Assembly: GCA_047974845.1 (NCBI GenBank)
Contig: JBKECQ010000065.1
Coordinates: forward strand, 1-35,259
Origin: Aminipila sp047974845
Lineage (GTDB): Bacteria > Bacillota > Clostridia > Peptostreptococcales > Anaerovoracaceae
DNA: 35,259 bases
Reading direction: 5' to 3'
Both the position numbers and the translations under genes were made by a program. The number at the start of each line of letters is the position of its first letter. Position 1 is the first letter of the stretch. Positions 15,951 through 23,217 of this stretch are shown here, piece by piece. The notes below the pieces were generated by a model. That model saw nothing but the letters and a program-made list of their open reading frames with translations, was not told the origin of the DNA and made no database searches.

Positions 15951-17303
15951 ATGGGAAGTGAATTGAAAGAGAAATATGGTCTTATTACTGCCATCGCAAT
16001 GGTTGTTGGTATTGTAATAGGCAGCGGCGTTTTCTTTAAGGCCGAAAAAGTTTTGAATGCTACTGGAGGGGATCTTCCTCTTGGTATTCTTGCCTGGGTA
16101 ATAGGCGGTTTGATCATGATCACGTGCGCCTATACATTTGCTGTAATGGCAACTAGATATCAATATGTAAACGGTATCGTCGACTACGCAGAAGCTACAA
16201 TGGGTAGCAAATATGGTTATGCAGTTGGTTGGTTTATGGCTCTTATTTATTATCCGACCCTTACATCAGTGCTTGCATGGGTATCTGCTAGATACACAAG
16301 TGTACTATTTGGTTTTGATATTACCGGTGGTGAATGTATGACCATTGCTTGTTTCTTCTTAGTTGCAAGTTTTGCTCTTAATACTTTATCTCCTGTTATA
16401 TCAGGTAAGTTCCAAGTTTCAACTACAATTATTAAATTGGTCCCACTATTTCTAATGGCAATAGTCGGAACGATAGTTGGCCTTGGTAACGGTATGACTG
16501 TATATAACTTCACAACTGTTGTTGAAGAGGTTAATACTTCAACTGCATTATTTACCGCTGTAGTTGCAACAGCATTCGCTTACGAAGGTTGGATTATTGC
16601 TACTAGTATTAATGCAGAATTAAAGGACTCAAAAAGAAATCTTCCTATAGCTCTTGTTTGCGGAACATTCATTATTATGGCTGTGTATATTTTGTACTAT
16701 GTAGGATTAGCCGGAGCGGTTACAAACGAAGTTATGATGCAAGGCGGAGAAGCTGGAGCAAAACTTGCTTTTGAAACTGTATTCTCAAGCTTAGGTGGAA
16801 CACTTATCTTTGTATTTGTAATTATTTCATGTTTAGGAACTTTAAACGGATTAATGCTTGGTTGTACTAGAGGGATTTACTCAATAGCAGCTAGAAAACA
16901 GGGAATCAGACCTGATATATTTAATCAAATTGATAATGTAACTAATATGCCTACTAACTCTGCTGTCTTTGGATTACTTTTATGCGGTGCTTGGTTACTT
17001 TTCTTCTATGGTGCAAATCTAACAGCTCCATGGTTCGGATTCTTTTGTTTCGATTCATCAGAACTTCCAATAGTAACAATTTACGCGCTTTACATTCCTA
17101 TTTTTGTAATGATGATAAAAAAAGAAAAGGATTTACCTGCTTTTAAACGTTTCTTCATGCCTATTTTAGCAGTTGCAGGTTGTGTTTTCATGATAGTTGC
17201 TGCTTGGTTCGCACATGGCAGAGCTGTTATAGCATACTTAATAGTATTTGCTGTTATCATGGCTATAGGCTTAGCTTTTTTAAACGAAAAGAAGATGCAG
17301 TAA
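15951..17303 (+). CDS. APC-superfamily amino acid permease
   Basis: A 450-residue protein with about twelve membrane helices and the APC signature GIVIGSGVFFKAE in helix 1, which in this fold binds the amino acid backbone. The later tract VVATAFAYEGWIIATSINAE matches helix 6. The pattern resembles the L-type (LAT/SteT-like) exchanger group, but the substrate cannot be assigned. It is the only clear plus-strand gene here, facing an ABC transporter for polar amino acids and diverging from a two-component system. The start follows GTGAG by 8 bases. A perfect hairpin terminator closes it. Confidence 0.9.
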   Translation: MGSELKEKYGLITAIAMVVGIVIGSGVFFKAEKVLNATGGDLPLGILAWVIGGLIMITCAYTFAVMATRYQYVNGIVDYAEATMGSKYGYAVGWFMALIYYPTLTSVLAWVSARYTSVLFGFDITGGECMTIACFFLVASFALNTLSPVISGKFQVSTTIIKLVPLFLMAIVGTIVGLGNGMTVYNFTTVVEEVNTSTALFTAVVATAFAYEGWIIATSINAELKDSKRNLPIALVCGTFIIMAVYILYYVGLAGAVTNEVMMQGGEAGAKLAFETVFSSLGGTLIFVFVIISCLGTLNGLMLGCTRGIYSIAARKQGIRPDIFNQIDNVTNMPTNSAVFGLLLCGAWLLFFYGANLTAPWFGFFCFDSSELPIVTIYALYIPIFVMMIKKEKDLPAFKRFFMPILAVAGCVFMIVAAWFAHGRAVIAYLIVFAVIMAIGLAFLNEKKMQ

Positions 17304-17333
17304 TCGAATTAAATCAAGAAAATAACATAACAC

Positions 17334-17361
17334 AAAAGCCGAGAATTCTTTCTCGGCTTTT
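17334..17361 (+). terminator. Perfect bidirectional terminator between permease and ABC transporter genes
   Basis: Twelve-base arms AAAAGCCGAGAA/TTCTCGGCTTTT around a 4-base loop. It lies between two convergent genes and reads as a terminator on both strands. Confidence 0.9.
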
Positions 17362-17460
17362 ATTAATATTGTTTATTAGTACGATTGCATTAATACTGCA
17401 AGGTTTCTCCATTCATAATCAAATACTTTATTTCTAGCTCCATTATATAATCTAACTTAA

Positions 17461-18183
17461 TTATATAACCTTACTTAAAAATTCTTTTGTTCTTTGGTGT
17501 TTAGTATTATTAAAGATTTCCTCCGGAGTTCCCTGTTCCAATATAATACCACTATCCATAAATAATATCCTGTCTGCTACTTCTCTGGCAAATCCCATTT
17601 CATGAGTTACAATAACCATTGTCATGCCTTTATTTGCCAAGTCTCGCATTACCTCAAGAACTTCTCCTACCATTTCAGGATCTAATGCAGATGTTGGTTC
17701 GTCAAAGAGCATTACTTCCGGATTCATGGCTAAGGCTCTGGCTATTGCCACCCTTTGCTTCTGCCCTCCCGAAAGCGCATTTGGATAGGCTTCGGCTTTA
17801 TCAGATAATCCTACCTTGTTTAAAAGTTCCTTAGCCACCTTAACCGCCTGTTCCTTTTTCATGCCCATTACATTTATTGGAGCCAATGTAATGTTTTCTA
17901 AAGTTGACATATGAGGAAATAGGTTAAAATTTTGAAAAACCATACCGAGTTTTTGTCTTAAGGAATTTAAATCAGCCTGCTTTGAATTTATCTGCTGACC
18001 GTCTATATATATTTCTCCACCAGTAGGTTCTTCCAGTAAATTTAGGCATCTTAAAAATGTACTTTTACCCGAACCGGAAGGGCCAATGATGCAGACCACT
18101 TCTCCCTCTTTGACTGTTTCTGTAAGGCCCTTAAGCACATTTTGATGCTTATAGTTCTTTGATAGATTATTTACTTTTATCAT
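17461..18183 (-). CDS. Polar amino acid ABC transporter, ATP-binding protein
   Basis: A 240-residue ATPase of the glutamine/histidine-type importer group. Walker A is GPSGSGKST, the Q loop lies in GMVFQNFNLFPHMS, the signature is LSGGQKQR, and Walker B with the D loop is VMLFDEPTSALDPE, followed by the switch histidine in VTHEMGFA. It overlaps the end of the permease gene by 17 bases, which implies tight co-translation. Its 3' end faces the plus-strand permease across a shared terminator. The three-gene unit is binding protein, permease, ATPase. Confidence 0.95.
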   Translation of the reverse strand: MIKVNNLSKNYKHQNVLKGLTETVKEGEVVCIIGPSGSGKSTFLRCLNLLEEPTGGEIYIDGQQINSKQADLNSLRQKLGMVFQNFNLFPHMSTLENITLAPINVMGMKKEQAVKVAKELLNKVGLSDKAEAYPNALSGGQKQRVAIARALAMNPEVMLFDEPTSALDPEMVGEVLEVMRDLANKGMTMVIVTHEMGFAREVADRILFMDSGIILEQGTPEEIFNNTKHQRTKEFLSKVI

Positions 18184-18853
18184 TTTGAGCCATCCTCCTT
18201 TCCATTATAGCTACCGCTCTTGAAAGAGGAATAGTTATAGTTAAATAAGCAAATGCAGTTCCTAAATATGCAGGCCAAGCCATGAATGTGGCAGATGCCC
18301 AAAGCATACTTTTTCTTGTTATTTCTACGATAGAAATAACAGACAGCACAGCAGTTTCTTTAACAAGTGCTATAAATTCGTTTCCCAAAGATGGCAAAAT
18401 AATCTTAAAGGCTTGTGGAATTATAACCAGCCTCATAGCTTTAAAATGGCTCATTCCCAACGAACGAGCCGCTTCCATTTGACCCTTATCCACCGCTTGA
18501 AGTCCTGCACGAATTATTTCAGATACATAAGCAGAACTATTGATGCCGCATACAAGCATTCCTGCCACTACCGGATAATCCCATCTAAACATAATCTCAT
18601 ATGATTGCAGTAAAGTCGGAACTCCTGCATATACAATTAGAGCCTGCACAACAAGAGGTGTTCCTCTCAAAAGCTCTATATATGTAGACGCTAAACAGCG
18701 TATAATTTTATATTTGGATAATTTACATAATGCAATTATTAATCCCAAGCAAATTCCCAGTACAACCGCCACTATTGTTATTTGCAATGTAACGAACATT
18801 CCTGAAAATGCGATTTTTATCCCCATGATATAGTCAGCAAAAGTTAAATTCAA
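18167..18853 (-). CDS. Polar amino acid ABC transporter, permease protein
   Basis: A 228-residue inner membrane component with about five helices and the HisM/GlnP-type EAA loop near residues 128-150 (GQMEAARSLGMSHFKAMR), which docks on the ATPase. A single permease gene is present, so the channel is probably a homodimer. The start is a TTG preceded by AGGAGG about 8 bases away. The binding-protein gene ends 35 bases upstream and the ATPase gene overlaps its 3' end. Confidence 0.94.
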   Translation of the reverse strand: MNLTFADYIMGIKIAFSGMFVTLQITIVAVVLGICLGLIIALCKLSKYKIIRCLASTYIELLRGTPLVVQALIVYAGVPTLLQSYEIMFRWDYPVVAGMLVCGINSSAYVSEIIRAGLQAVDKGQMEAARSLGMSHFKAMRLVIIPQAFKIILPSLGNEFIALVKETAVLSVISIVEITRKSMLWASATFMAWPAYLGTAFAYLTITIPLSRAVAIMERRMAQNDKSK

Positions 18854-18888
18854 AATTAGTTCCTCCTAAGTTAGCAAATATATTTTCT

Positions 18889-19680
18889 CTATTCAAACCA
18901 TTTGCTATAAAGTTTATCAAACGTTCCGTTTTCTTTAATGTTTTTCATTCCATCGTTTATTTTGTTAAGTAATTCTGTATTCCCTTTTTGTACAGCAATT
19001 CCATATGATTCTGCATTCAAAACATCTCCTACAATCTCAATTGTATCCGGTTGAGCCTTCATATAAGTTTTTGTTACAGGAAGGTCATTAATAAGAGCAT
19101 CAATAGTTCCATTTTGTAAATCCATAACAGCTACATCAAGACCATCGTAAATTTTAGCACCTTTAACTTTTCCTTCTTTTTCAAGTTTTGTGCAAAGGTC
19201 TGCACCTGTTGTACCAATTTGACCGCCAACCTTCATATCAGAAGTTATGTCTTCAAGTTTTGTAATAGCAGTGTTACCTTTTTTTACTGCTACAACGAGT
19301 CCTGAATCATAATATGTTTCTGAAAAATCTACTTTTTCTCTTCTGTCTTCACTGGCGTTCATGCCTGAAGCAATAATATCTATATTTCCGGCTTGTAAAG
19401 ATGTAATAAGTCCTCCAAAGTTCATGTTAACCCATTCAACCTTAAAGCCTTGATCTGCCGCTATTGCCTCCATCATGTCAACATCAAAACCATCCAGTTC
19501 ACCTGTTTCCTTATCAGTAGTATCAAACGGTGGGAATGTTGGTTCCATGGCTACTTTATACACCGGTAAATTTTTATCTGTAGGTTCTTCTCCCTCAGTG
19601 CCCTGATTCCCACAGGCAGCAAAAGAGCTTCCTAATATTAATACTAATGTTAAAATCATAATTTTCTTTAATGTTTTCAT
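18889..19680 (-). CDS. Polar amino acid ABC transporter, substrate-binding lipoprotein
   Basis: A 263-residue periplasmic-binding-fold protein anchored by lipid. The signal peptide ends in a lipobox SFAAC with the lipidated cysteine at about 23. Family tracts include EPTFPPFD, ELDGFDVDMMEAIA and IASGMNASEDRREKVDFS, typical of the cluster 3 (SBP_bac_3) binding proteins for glutamine, cystine, arginine and similar ligands. Which amino acid is bound is not clear. GGGAGG precedes the ATG. The promoter (19733-19761) is covered by an arginine-box-like sequence. Confidence 0.94.
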   Translation of the reverse strand: MKTLKKIMILTLVLILGSSFAACGNQGTEGEEPTDKNLPVYKVAMEPTFPPFDTTDKETGELDGFDVDMMEAIAADQGFKVEWVNMNFGGLITSLQAGNIDIIASGMNASEDRREKVDFSETYYDSGLVVAVKKGNTAITKLEDITSDMKVGGQIGTTGADLCTKLEKEGKVKGAKIYDGLDVAVMDLQNGTIDALINDLPVTKTYMKAQPDTIEIVGDVLNAESYGIAVQKGNTELLNKINDGMKNIKENGTFDKLYSKWFE

Positions 19681-19726
19681 CTGTATGTCCTCCCTTTATA
19701 CATGAATTTTTCTATTCCTCAACATT

Positions 19727-19740
19727 TGAATAATTATACA
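19727..19740. promoter_or_regulatory. ARG-box-like sequence over the ABC transporter -10 box
   Basis: TGAATAATTATACA differs at one base from the palindromic core TGAATAATTATTCA of known ArgR/AhrC boxes. It overlaps the TATAAT of the promoter, where a repressor would block RNA polymerase. AT richness makes chance matches possible. Confidence 0.45.
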
Positions 19741-19761
19741 CTTGTATTTATATATAATCAA
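19733..19761 (-). promoter_or_regulatory. Promoter of the amino acid ABC transporter operon
   Basis: TTGATT (19756-19761) and TATAAT (19733-19738) with a 17-base spacer on the minus strand, 53 bases before the binding-protein start. Confidence 0.75.
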
Positions 19762-19880
19762 TAGCTATTTTAATTTTTTTAGTGCATATTTGTATTTTTT
19801 GTTTTTATAGTATACTATTTTGCATTTTTATTGATACATTTCACAAAAAAATATTGTATGCTCGCTGTTTTTCCTTAATC

Positions 19881-19901
19881 AAAATGAATATTATTCATTT
19901 T
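19881..19901. promoter_or_regulatory. 21-bp perfect palindrome upstream of the ABC transporter promoter
   Basis: AAAATGAATA and TATTCATTTT flank one base. The core TGAAT-ATT-ATTCA resembles an arginine box with a 3-base rather than 4-base centre. It lies about 120 bases upstream of the promoter, in a position that could allow looping with the site at 19727. A metal-regulator box is an alternative reading. Confidence 0.4.
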
Positions 19902-19929
19902 TTAATGTATTATATTTAAATTTTTCTTA

Positions 19930-19997
19930 TAAAACTAAACCGTTTATACAAAAAAGTCTGGAGTTTTGGATTAAAACTAAACCGTTTATACAAAAAA
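19930..19997. repeat. Two identical 26-bp direct repeats, period 42
   Basis: Copies at 19930-19955 and 19972-19997 share TAAAACTAAACCGTTTATAC followed by six A residues, with 16 bases between. On the minus strand each forms part of the T-rich tail after the HD-GYP terminator. No gene covers them. Apart from these repeats, the two palindromes and the promoter, the 374-base gap 19681-20054 shows nothing recognisable. Confidence 0.8.
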
Positions 19998-20037
19998 ACT
20001 AGGTCTTTCGATTCCCTATGAAATCTACAAAACCTAG
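19992..20037 (-). terminator. Terminator after the HD-GYP gene
   Basis: CTAGGT/ACCTAG arms (19999-20037) with a long partly foldable loop, followed on the minus strand by a run of seven T residues. It starts 18 bases after the stop codon. Confidence 0.7.
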
Positions 20038-20054
20038 CCTGTATCATTATTTAT

Positions 20055-21530
20055 TTAGTTTTTAAGTGAAGAATTAACCTTCCATGCCTGACTTTCTATA
20101 AAGTCAGAAACTATTTTCTTATCCAATTTTCCGTCTTGTGCCATGTGCTCCAGTATTTCTAAAGCCTTTTTTACGGGAATAGGCTTCTTGTAAGGCCTAT
20201 CTGTTGCCGTTAAGGCATCAAATATATCTAATATGGTAATAAGTCTCATCTCAGTGCTTAATTGCTCGCCCTTTAGCCTCCTAGGGTATCCTGAGCCATC
20301 AATAAACTCATGATGATTCGCCGCCCATTCAACCACATGTTTATATGCACTGGTAAAATTAATTTCTTCTAACAATGATTTTGTAATAATAACATGATTT
20401 TCCATAATATGTCGTTCGTCATCTGTTAATGTACCTCTGGTTATTTTTAACATTTCAACTTCCTTTGCGGAAATCCATGGTTTTTCAATTCCATCATAAT
20501 CTATATATTTATTTCCAGCCAAACTTTTTATTTCACGCCATATTATATCTTGTAGCTTTCCCTCTCCATTGGCCTTAGAAATTGTTTGCAATCCTTTTTC
20601 AATTTCATTTTCAACACGCAAAAACTCTTCCAAAGTAATTTTATTTTCTAAATAAGCTATTTTATTTAAAAGAATCATTTGCTTAAATCTGTATTTTATT
20701 TTATCAAAAGACTCTCCCAGCTTAGTTTTTTTATTCATTACCTTTGTAGGTATAGCCATCTTGCCCATATCGTGTAGCCATACACTCATTATAAATTCTT
20801 CTTCTTGACTTTCACCAAAGAAACGGCTACCGCACTCTCTCATGTATCTATTATTCATATATGACAAAAAACTCTTGGCATATGCCACCATATTTCTAGT
20901 ATGACTGGCATTATATGGTGTTCGTTCATCTATTGCAGAGGAAATCGCACTTACAAAAGAGTCAAAAAGGTTTCTAATTTCGTCTAAATGTGTGGTATTG
21001 GTTATACATACTGCCGCTAATGATGATAATGCTATAATTGCATTTTCGTATGTCTTGTTAAATGCAATGGCATTGCCCTCTCCGTCAAGTGCATTAATTA
21101 ACTGCAAAACTCCAATCGCTTCCCCATAAGGATTTTCCATTGGAACTACCAAGGTAGAAATAGCCTTTGTGCCTAAAATACTATCATACCTTCTATACTC
21201 CGAAAAATCAAACTGAGTACTCTCATCTATTTCATTGATATTTATAACTTTTTTCTCCATAGCTGCAAAACTGCATATATTTCTTCTATCCATTACGATT
21301 GGTGGCAGTTCAAGTTTTTCGCCATTTTCGCCTTTGAACACTTCCATAGAATTGTTTCCAATGCTCCTAAATCTAAGAACCTCTCCTTCAAACATATAGA
21401 GTGCTCCCGATTTACAATTTGTAATTTCAATGGCTTTCTTTAAAATCAGAGCAAAAAGCTTATCAATGTTTTTTTCTGTGCTAAGTGTGGCAGTTATGTT
21501 TAGTAAGTTTCGTACACTCATGTTTCTCAT
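20055..21530 (-). CDS. GAF-HD-GYP domain phosphohydrolase (probable c-di-GMP phosphodiesterase)
   Basis: A 491-residue cytosolic protein. The N-terminal GAF-like sensory domain covers about 8-180. The HD-GYP domain follows with its metal-binding residues in place: H210 (SHTRNM), H253-D254 in LHDMGK, H379 in ENHVIIT, H406-H407 in NHHE, the GYP at 414-416 in DGSGYPR, and D435 in LDIFDAL. An insert of roughly 100 mostly charged residues (about 265-365) separates HDMGK from the next motif. HD-GYP enzymes usually degrade cyclic di-GMP to GMP or pGpG; some degrade other cyclic dinucleotides, so the substrate is inferred. It starts 2 bases after the radA stop, so the two are co-expressed. Confidence 0.9.
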   Translation of the reverse strand: MRNMSVRNLLNITATLSTEKNIDKLFALILKKAIEITNCKSGALYMFEGEVLRFRSIGNNSMEVFKGENGEKLELPPIVMDRRNICSFAAMEKKVININEIDESTQFDFSEYRRYDSILGTKAISTLVVPMENPYGEAIGVLQLINALDGEGNAIAFNKTYENAIIALSSLAAVCITNTTHLDEIRNLFDSFVSAISSAIDERTPYNASHTRNMVAYAKSFLSYMNNRYMRECGSRFFGESQEEEFIMSVWLHDMGKMAIPTKVMNKKTKLGESFDKIKYRFKQMILLNKIAYLENKITLEEFLRVENEIEKGLQTISKANGEGKLQDIIWREIKSLAGNKYIDYDGIEKPWISAKEVEMLKITRGTLTDDERHIMENHVIITKSLLEEINFTSAYKHVVEWAANHHEFIDGSGYPRRLKGEQLSTEMRLITILDIFDALTATDRPYKKPIPVKKALEILEHMAQDGKLDKKIVSDFIESQAWKVNSSLKN

Positions 21531-21532
21531 AT

Positions 21533-22930
21533 TTATATTTCCTTAAAGCTTTGTATAGCTTCTTTTATATTAGTCACTCCAACTAGTTTTATATTTAATG
21601 TAGCATCCTTTATGCCTTTTGCATTTTTTAATGGTAATATTATTTTGGAAAATCCCATTCTTCCTGCCTCTTTTACTATCTTCTCACAATTTTGTACAGA
21701 TCGTAAATCTCCGGTCAACCCGATTTCTCCCAAAGCCAAAACCTTACCTGAACCTGAAACACCTTTATATGAAGAATACACTGCCAAAGCCACCGCCAGG
21801 TCTGTAGATGTACCCTCCGGCTTAAGTCCTCCAACAACATTTACATATACATCCTGATTCATAAGAGAAAGTCCTGCTTTTCTCTCCAAAACAGCCAGGA
21901 GCATATTTAGCCTGTTATGATCAATTCCTATTGCGGTTCTTCTGGCAAATCCAATATTTGTAGGTGCCGTTAAAGCCTGTATTTCCAATAGTAATGGTCT
22001 GGTGCCTTCATATATTGCAGTAGCTACTGCTCCATCTGCTCCATCTTCCATGCCTTCAAGAAAAACTCTGGATAGATTTTCTATTTCAACCAGACCTTCT
22101 TCTCTCATTTCAAATGCGCCTATCTCACTTGTAGTTCCAAATCTATTTTTAAAGGATCTCAAAATTCTAAGCTCTTGATTTCGCTCCCCCGCAAAATTCA
22201 GGACACAGTCCACTAGGTGCTCCACGATTTTAGGCCCCGCTAGATCTCCTGATTTAGTTACATGAGCAACGATAAAAATAGGGATACCTCTAACCTTTCC
22301 TAATTTCATAAGTTCATTTCCACAGGCTCTAACCTGAGAAACACTTCCCGGAGCAGAATCAAGCTGTGTAGAATACATGGTCTGTATGGAGTCAATTATA
22401 ATAAATTCGGGCTTTAATTCATCAGTTATAGCCATTATATTTTCTATATTTGTTTCCGCAAGTAAGAACAGGTTATCCAATTCACCTTTGCAAACCCTGT
22501 CTCCTCGCATTTTTATTTGTTCTTCGGATTCTTCTCCCGATACATATAATACCTGCCCATATCGCTGTGCAATATTTGCCGCAGCTTGTATAATTATTGT
22601 GGACTTACCTATACCCGGCTCACCTGATATAAGCGTTAAGGAGCCTTTTACCATGCCCCCTCCCAATACTCTGTTCAGTTCATTTATACCTGTATCTATT
22701 CTGGAAAAGCTTCCGGACTTAACTTCCGATATTTTATACGCCTTGGGTTTTTCAACTTTACTACCATTAAGAGAAATACCCACTCTACTTCTACTATCAT
22801 TTTCGTTTATAGGTAGAACTTTTTCCTCAACCATTGAGTTCCAAGCCCCACAAATACATTGTCCCGCCCATTTAGCGCTTTCATTACCACACTCTTGGCA
22901 GACAAATACTGTTTTTGCTTTCTTTGCCAT
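21533..22930 (-). CDS. radA: DNA repair protein RadA
   Basis: A 465-residue branch-migration ATPase acting in recombination. An N-terminal zinc finger (CQECG...CICG, about 11-27) precedes a RecA-like core with Walker A GEPGIGKST (103-111), the RadA-specific SFKNRFGTTSEIG motif, and a C-terminal Lon-protease-like domain (NVVGGLKPEGTSTDLAVALA) that lacks protease activity in characterised members. The ATG at 22930 is chosen because AGGGGTT lies just before it and the zinc-finger N-terminus starts there; an in-frame start 19 codons upstream adds unrelated residues. A promoter lies about 104 bases upstream, and the HD-GYP gene follows directly. Confidence 0.97.
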   Translation of the reverse strand: MAKKAKTVFVCQECGNESAKWAGQCICGAWNSMVEEKVLPINENDSRSRVGISLNGSKVEKPKAYKISEVKSGSFSRIDTGINELNRVLGGGMVKGSLTLISGEPGIGKSTIIIQAAANIAQRYGQVLYVSGEESEEQIKMRGDRVCKGELDNLFLLAETNIENIMAITDELKPEFIIIDSIQTMYSTQLDSAPGSVSQVRACGNELMKLGKVRGIPIFIVAHVTKSGDLAGPKIVEHLVDCVLNFAGERNQELRILRSFKNRFGTTSEIGAFEMREEGLVEIENLSRVFLEGMEDGADGAVATAIYEGTRPLLLEIQALTAPTNIGFARRTAIGIDHNRLNMLLAVLERKAGLSLMNQDVYVNVVGGLKPEGTSTDLAVALAVYSSYKGVSGSGKVLALGEIGLTGDLRSVQNCEKIVKEAGRMGFSKIILPLKNAKGIKDATLNIKLVGVTNIKEAIQSFKEI

Positions 22931-23033
22931 ATTAACCCCTAAAAATCTATATAAATTAAAGATATTACTGCTATGGTATATAAACATAGCCAGTATTAAT
23001 ATTTTATTGACCTTTTAGTCTCCATATCTATTG

Positions 23034-23062
23034 AGTATATATTATATTTTATATTTTGCCAA
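23034..23062 (-). promoter_or_regulatory. Promoter of radA and the HD-GYP gene
   Basis: TTGGCA (23057-23062) and TATACT (23034-23039) with a 17-base spacer on the minus strand. The leader downstream holds a GCTATG/CATAGC hairpin near 22974-22995. Confidence 0.65.
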
Positions 23063-23127
23063 CATTTCATTATCACTAAAATAAAAAGAGCGTTTAAGTT
23101 TTTATTGCTATATGCCAACTCAACATA

Positions 23128-23181
23128 AAATGCACCACTAAATATTCCAGTATAGCTTACTGTTAATATTAGGGTGCATTT
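23128..23181 (-). terminator. Terminator after the EF-G paralogue
   Basis: AAATGCACC/GGTGCATTT arms with an inner AATATT-containing stem, 37 bases after the stop codon, ending in TTTT on the minus strand. Confidence 0.7.
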
Positions 23182-23217
23182 ATAAGTGCTTATTAAATTA
23201 AATCATCTAACTATATT

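Noticed and set aside
22931..22987. Longer RadA start 19 codons upstream
   Set aside because: The residues added before the zinc finger are unlike RadA, and a good ribosome binding site sits directly before the ATG at 22930.
22377..23018. Long plus-strand open frame opposite radA
   Set aside because: It is the antisense shadow of radA codons; RadA motifs explain the conservation and no start signal is visible.
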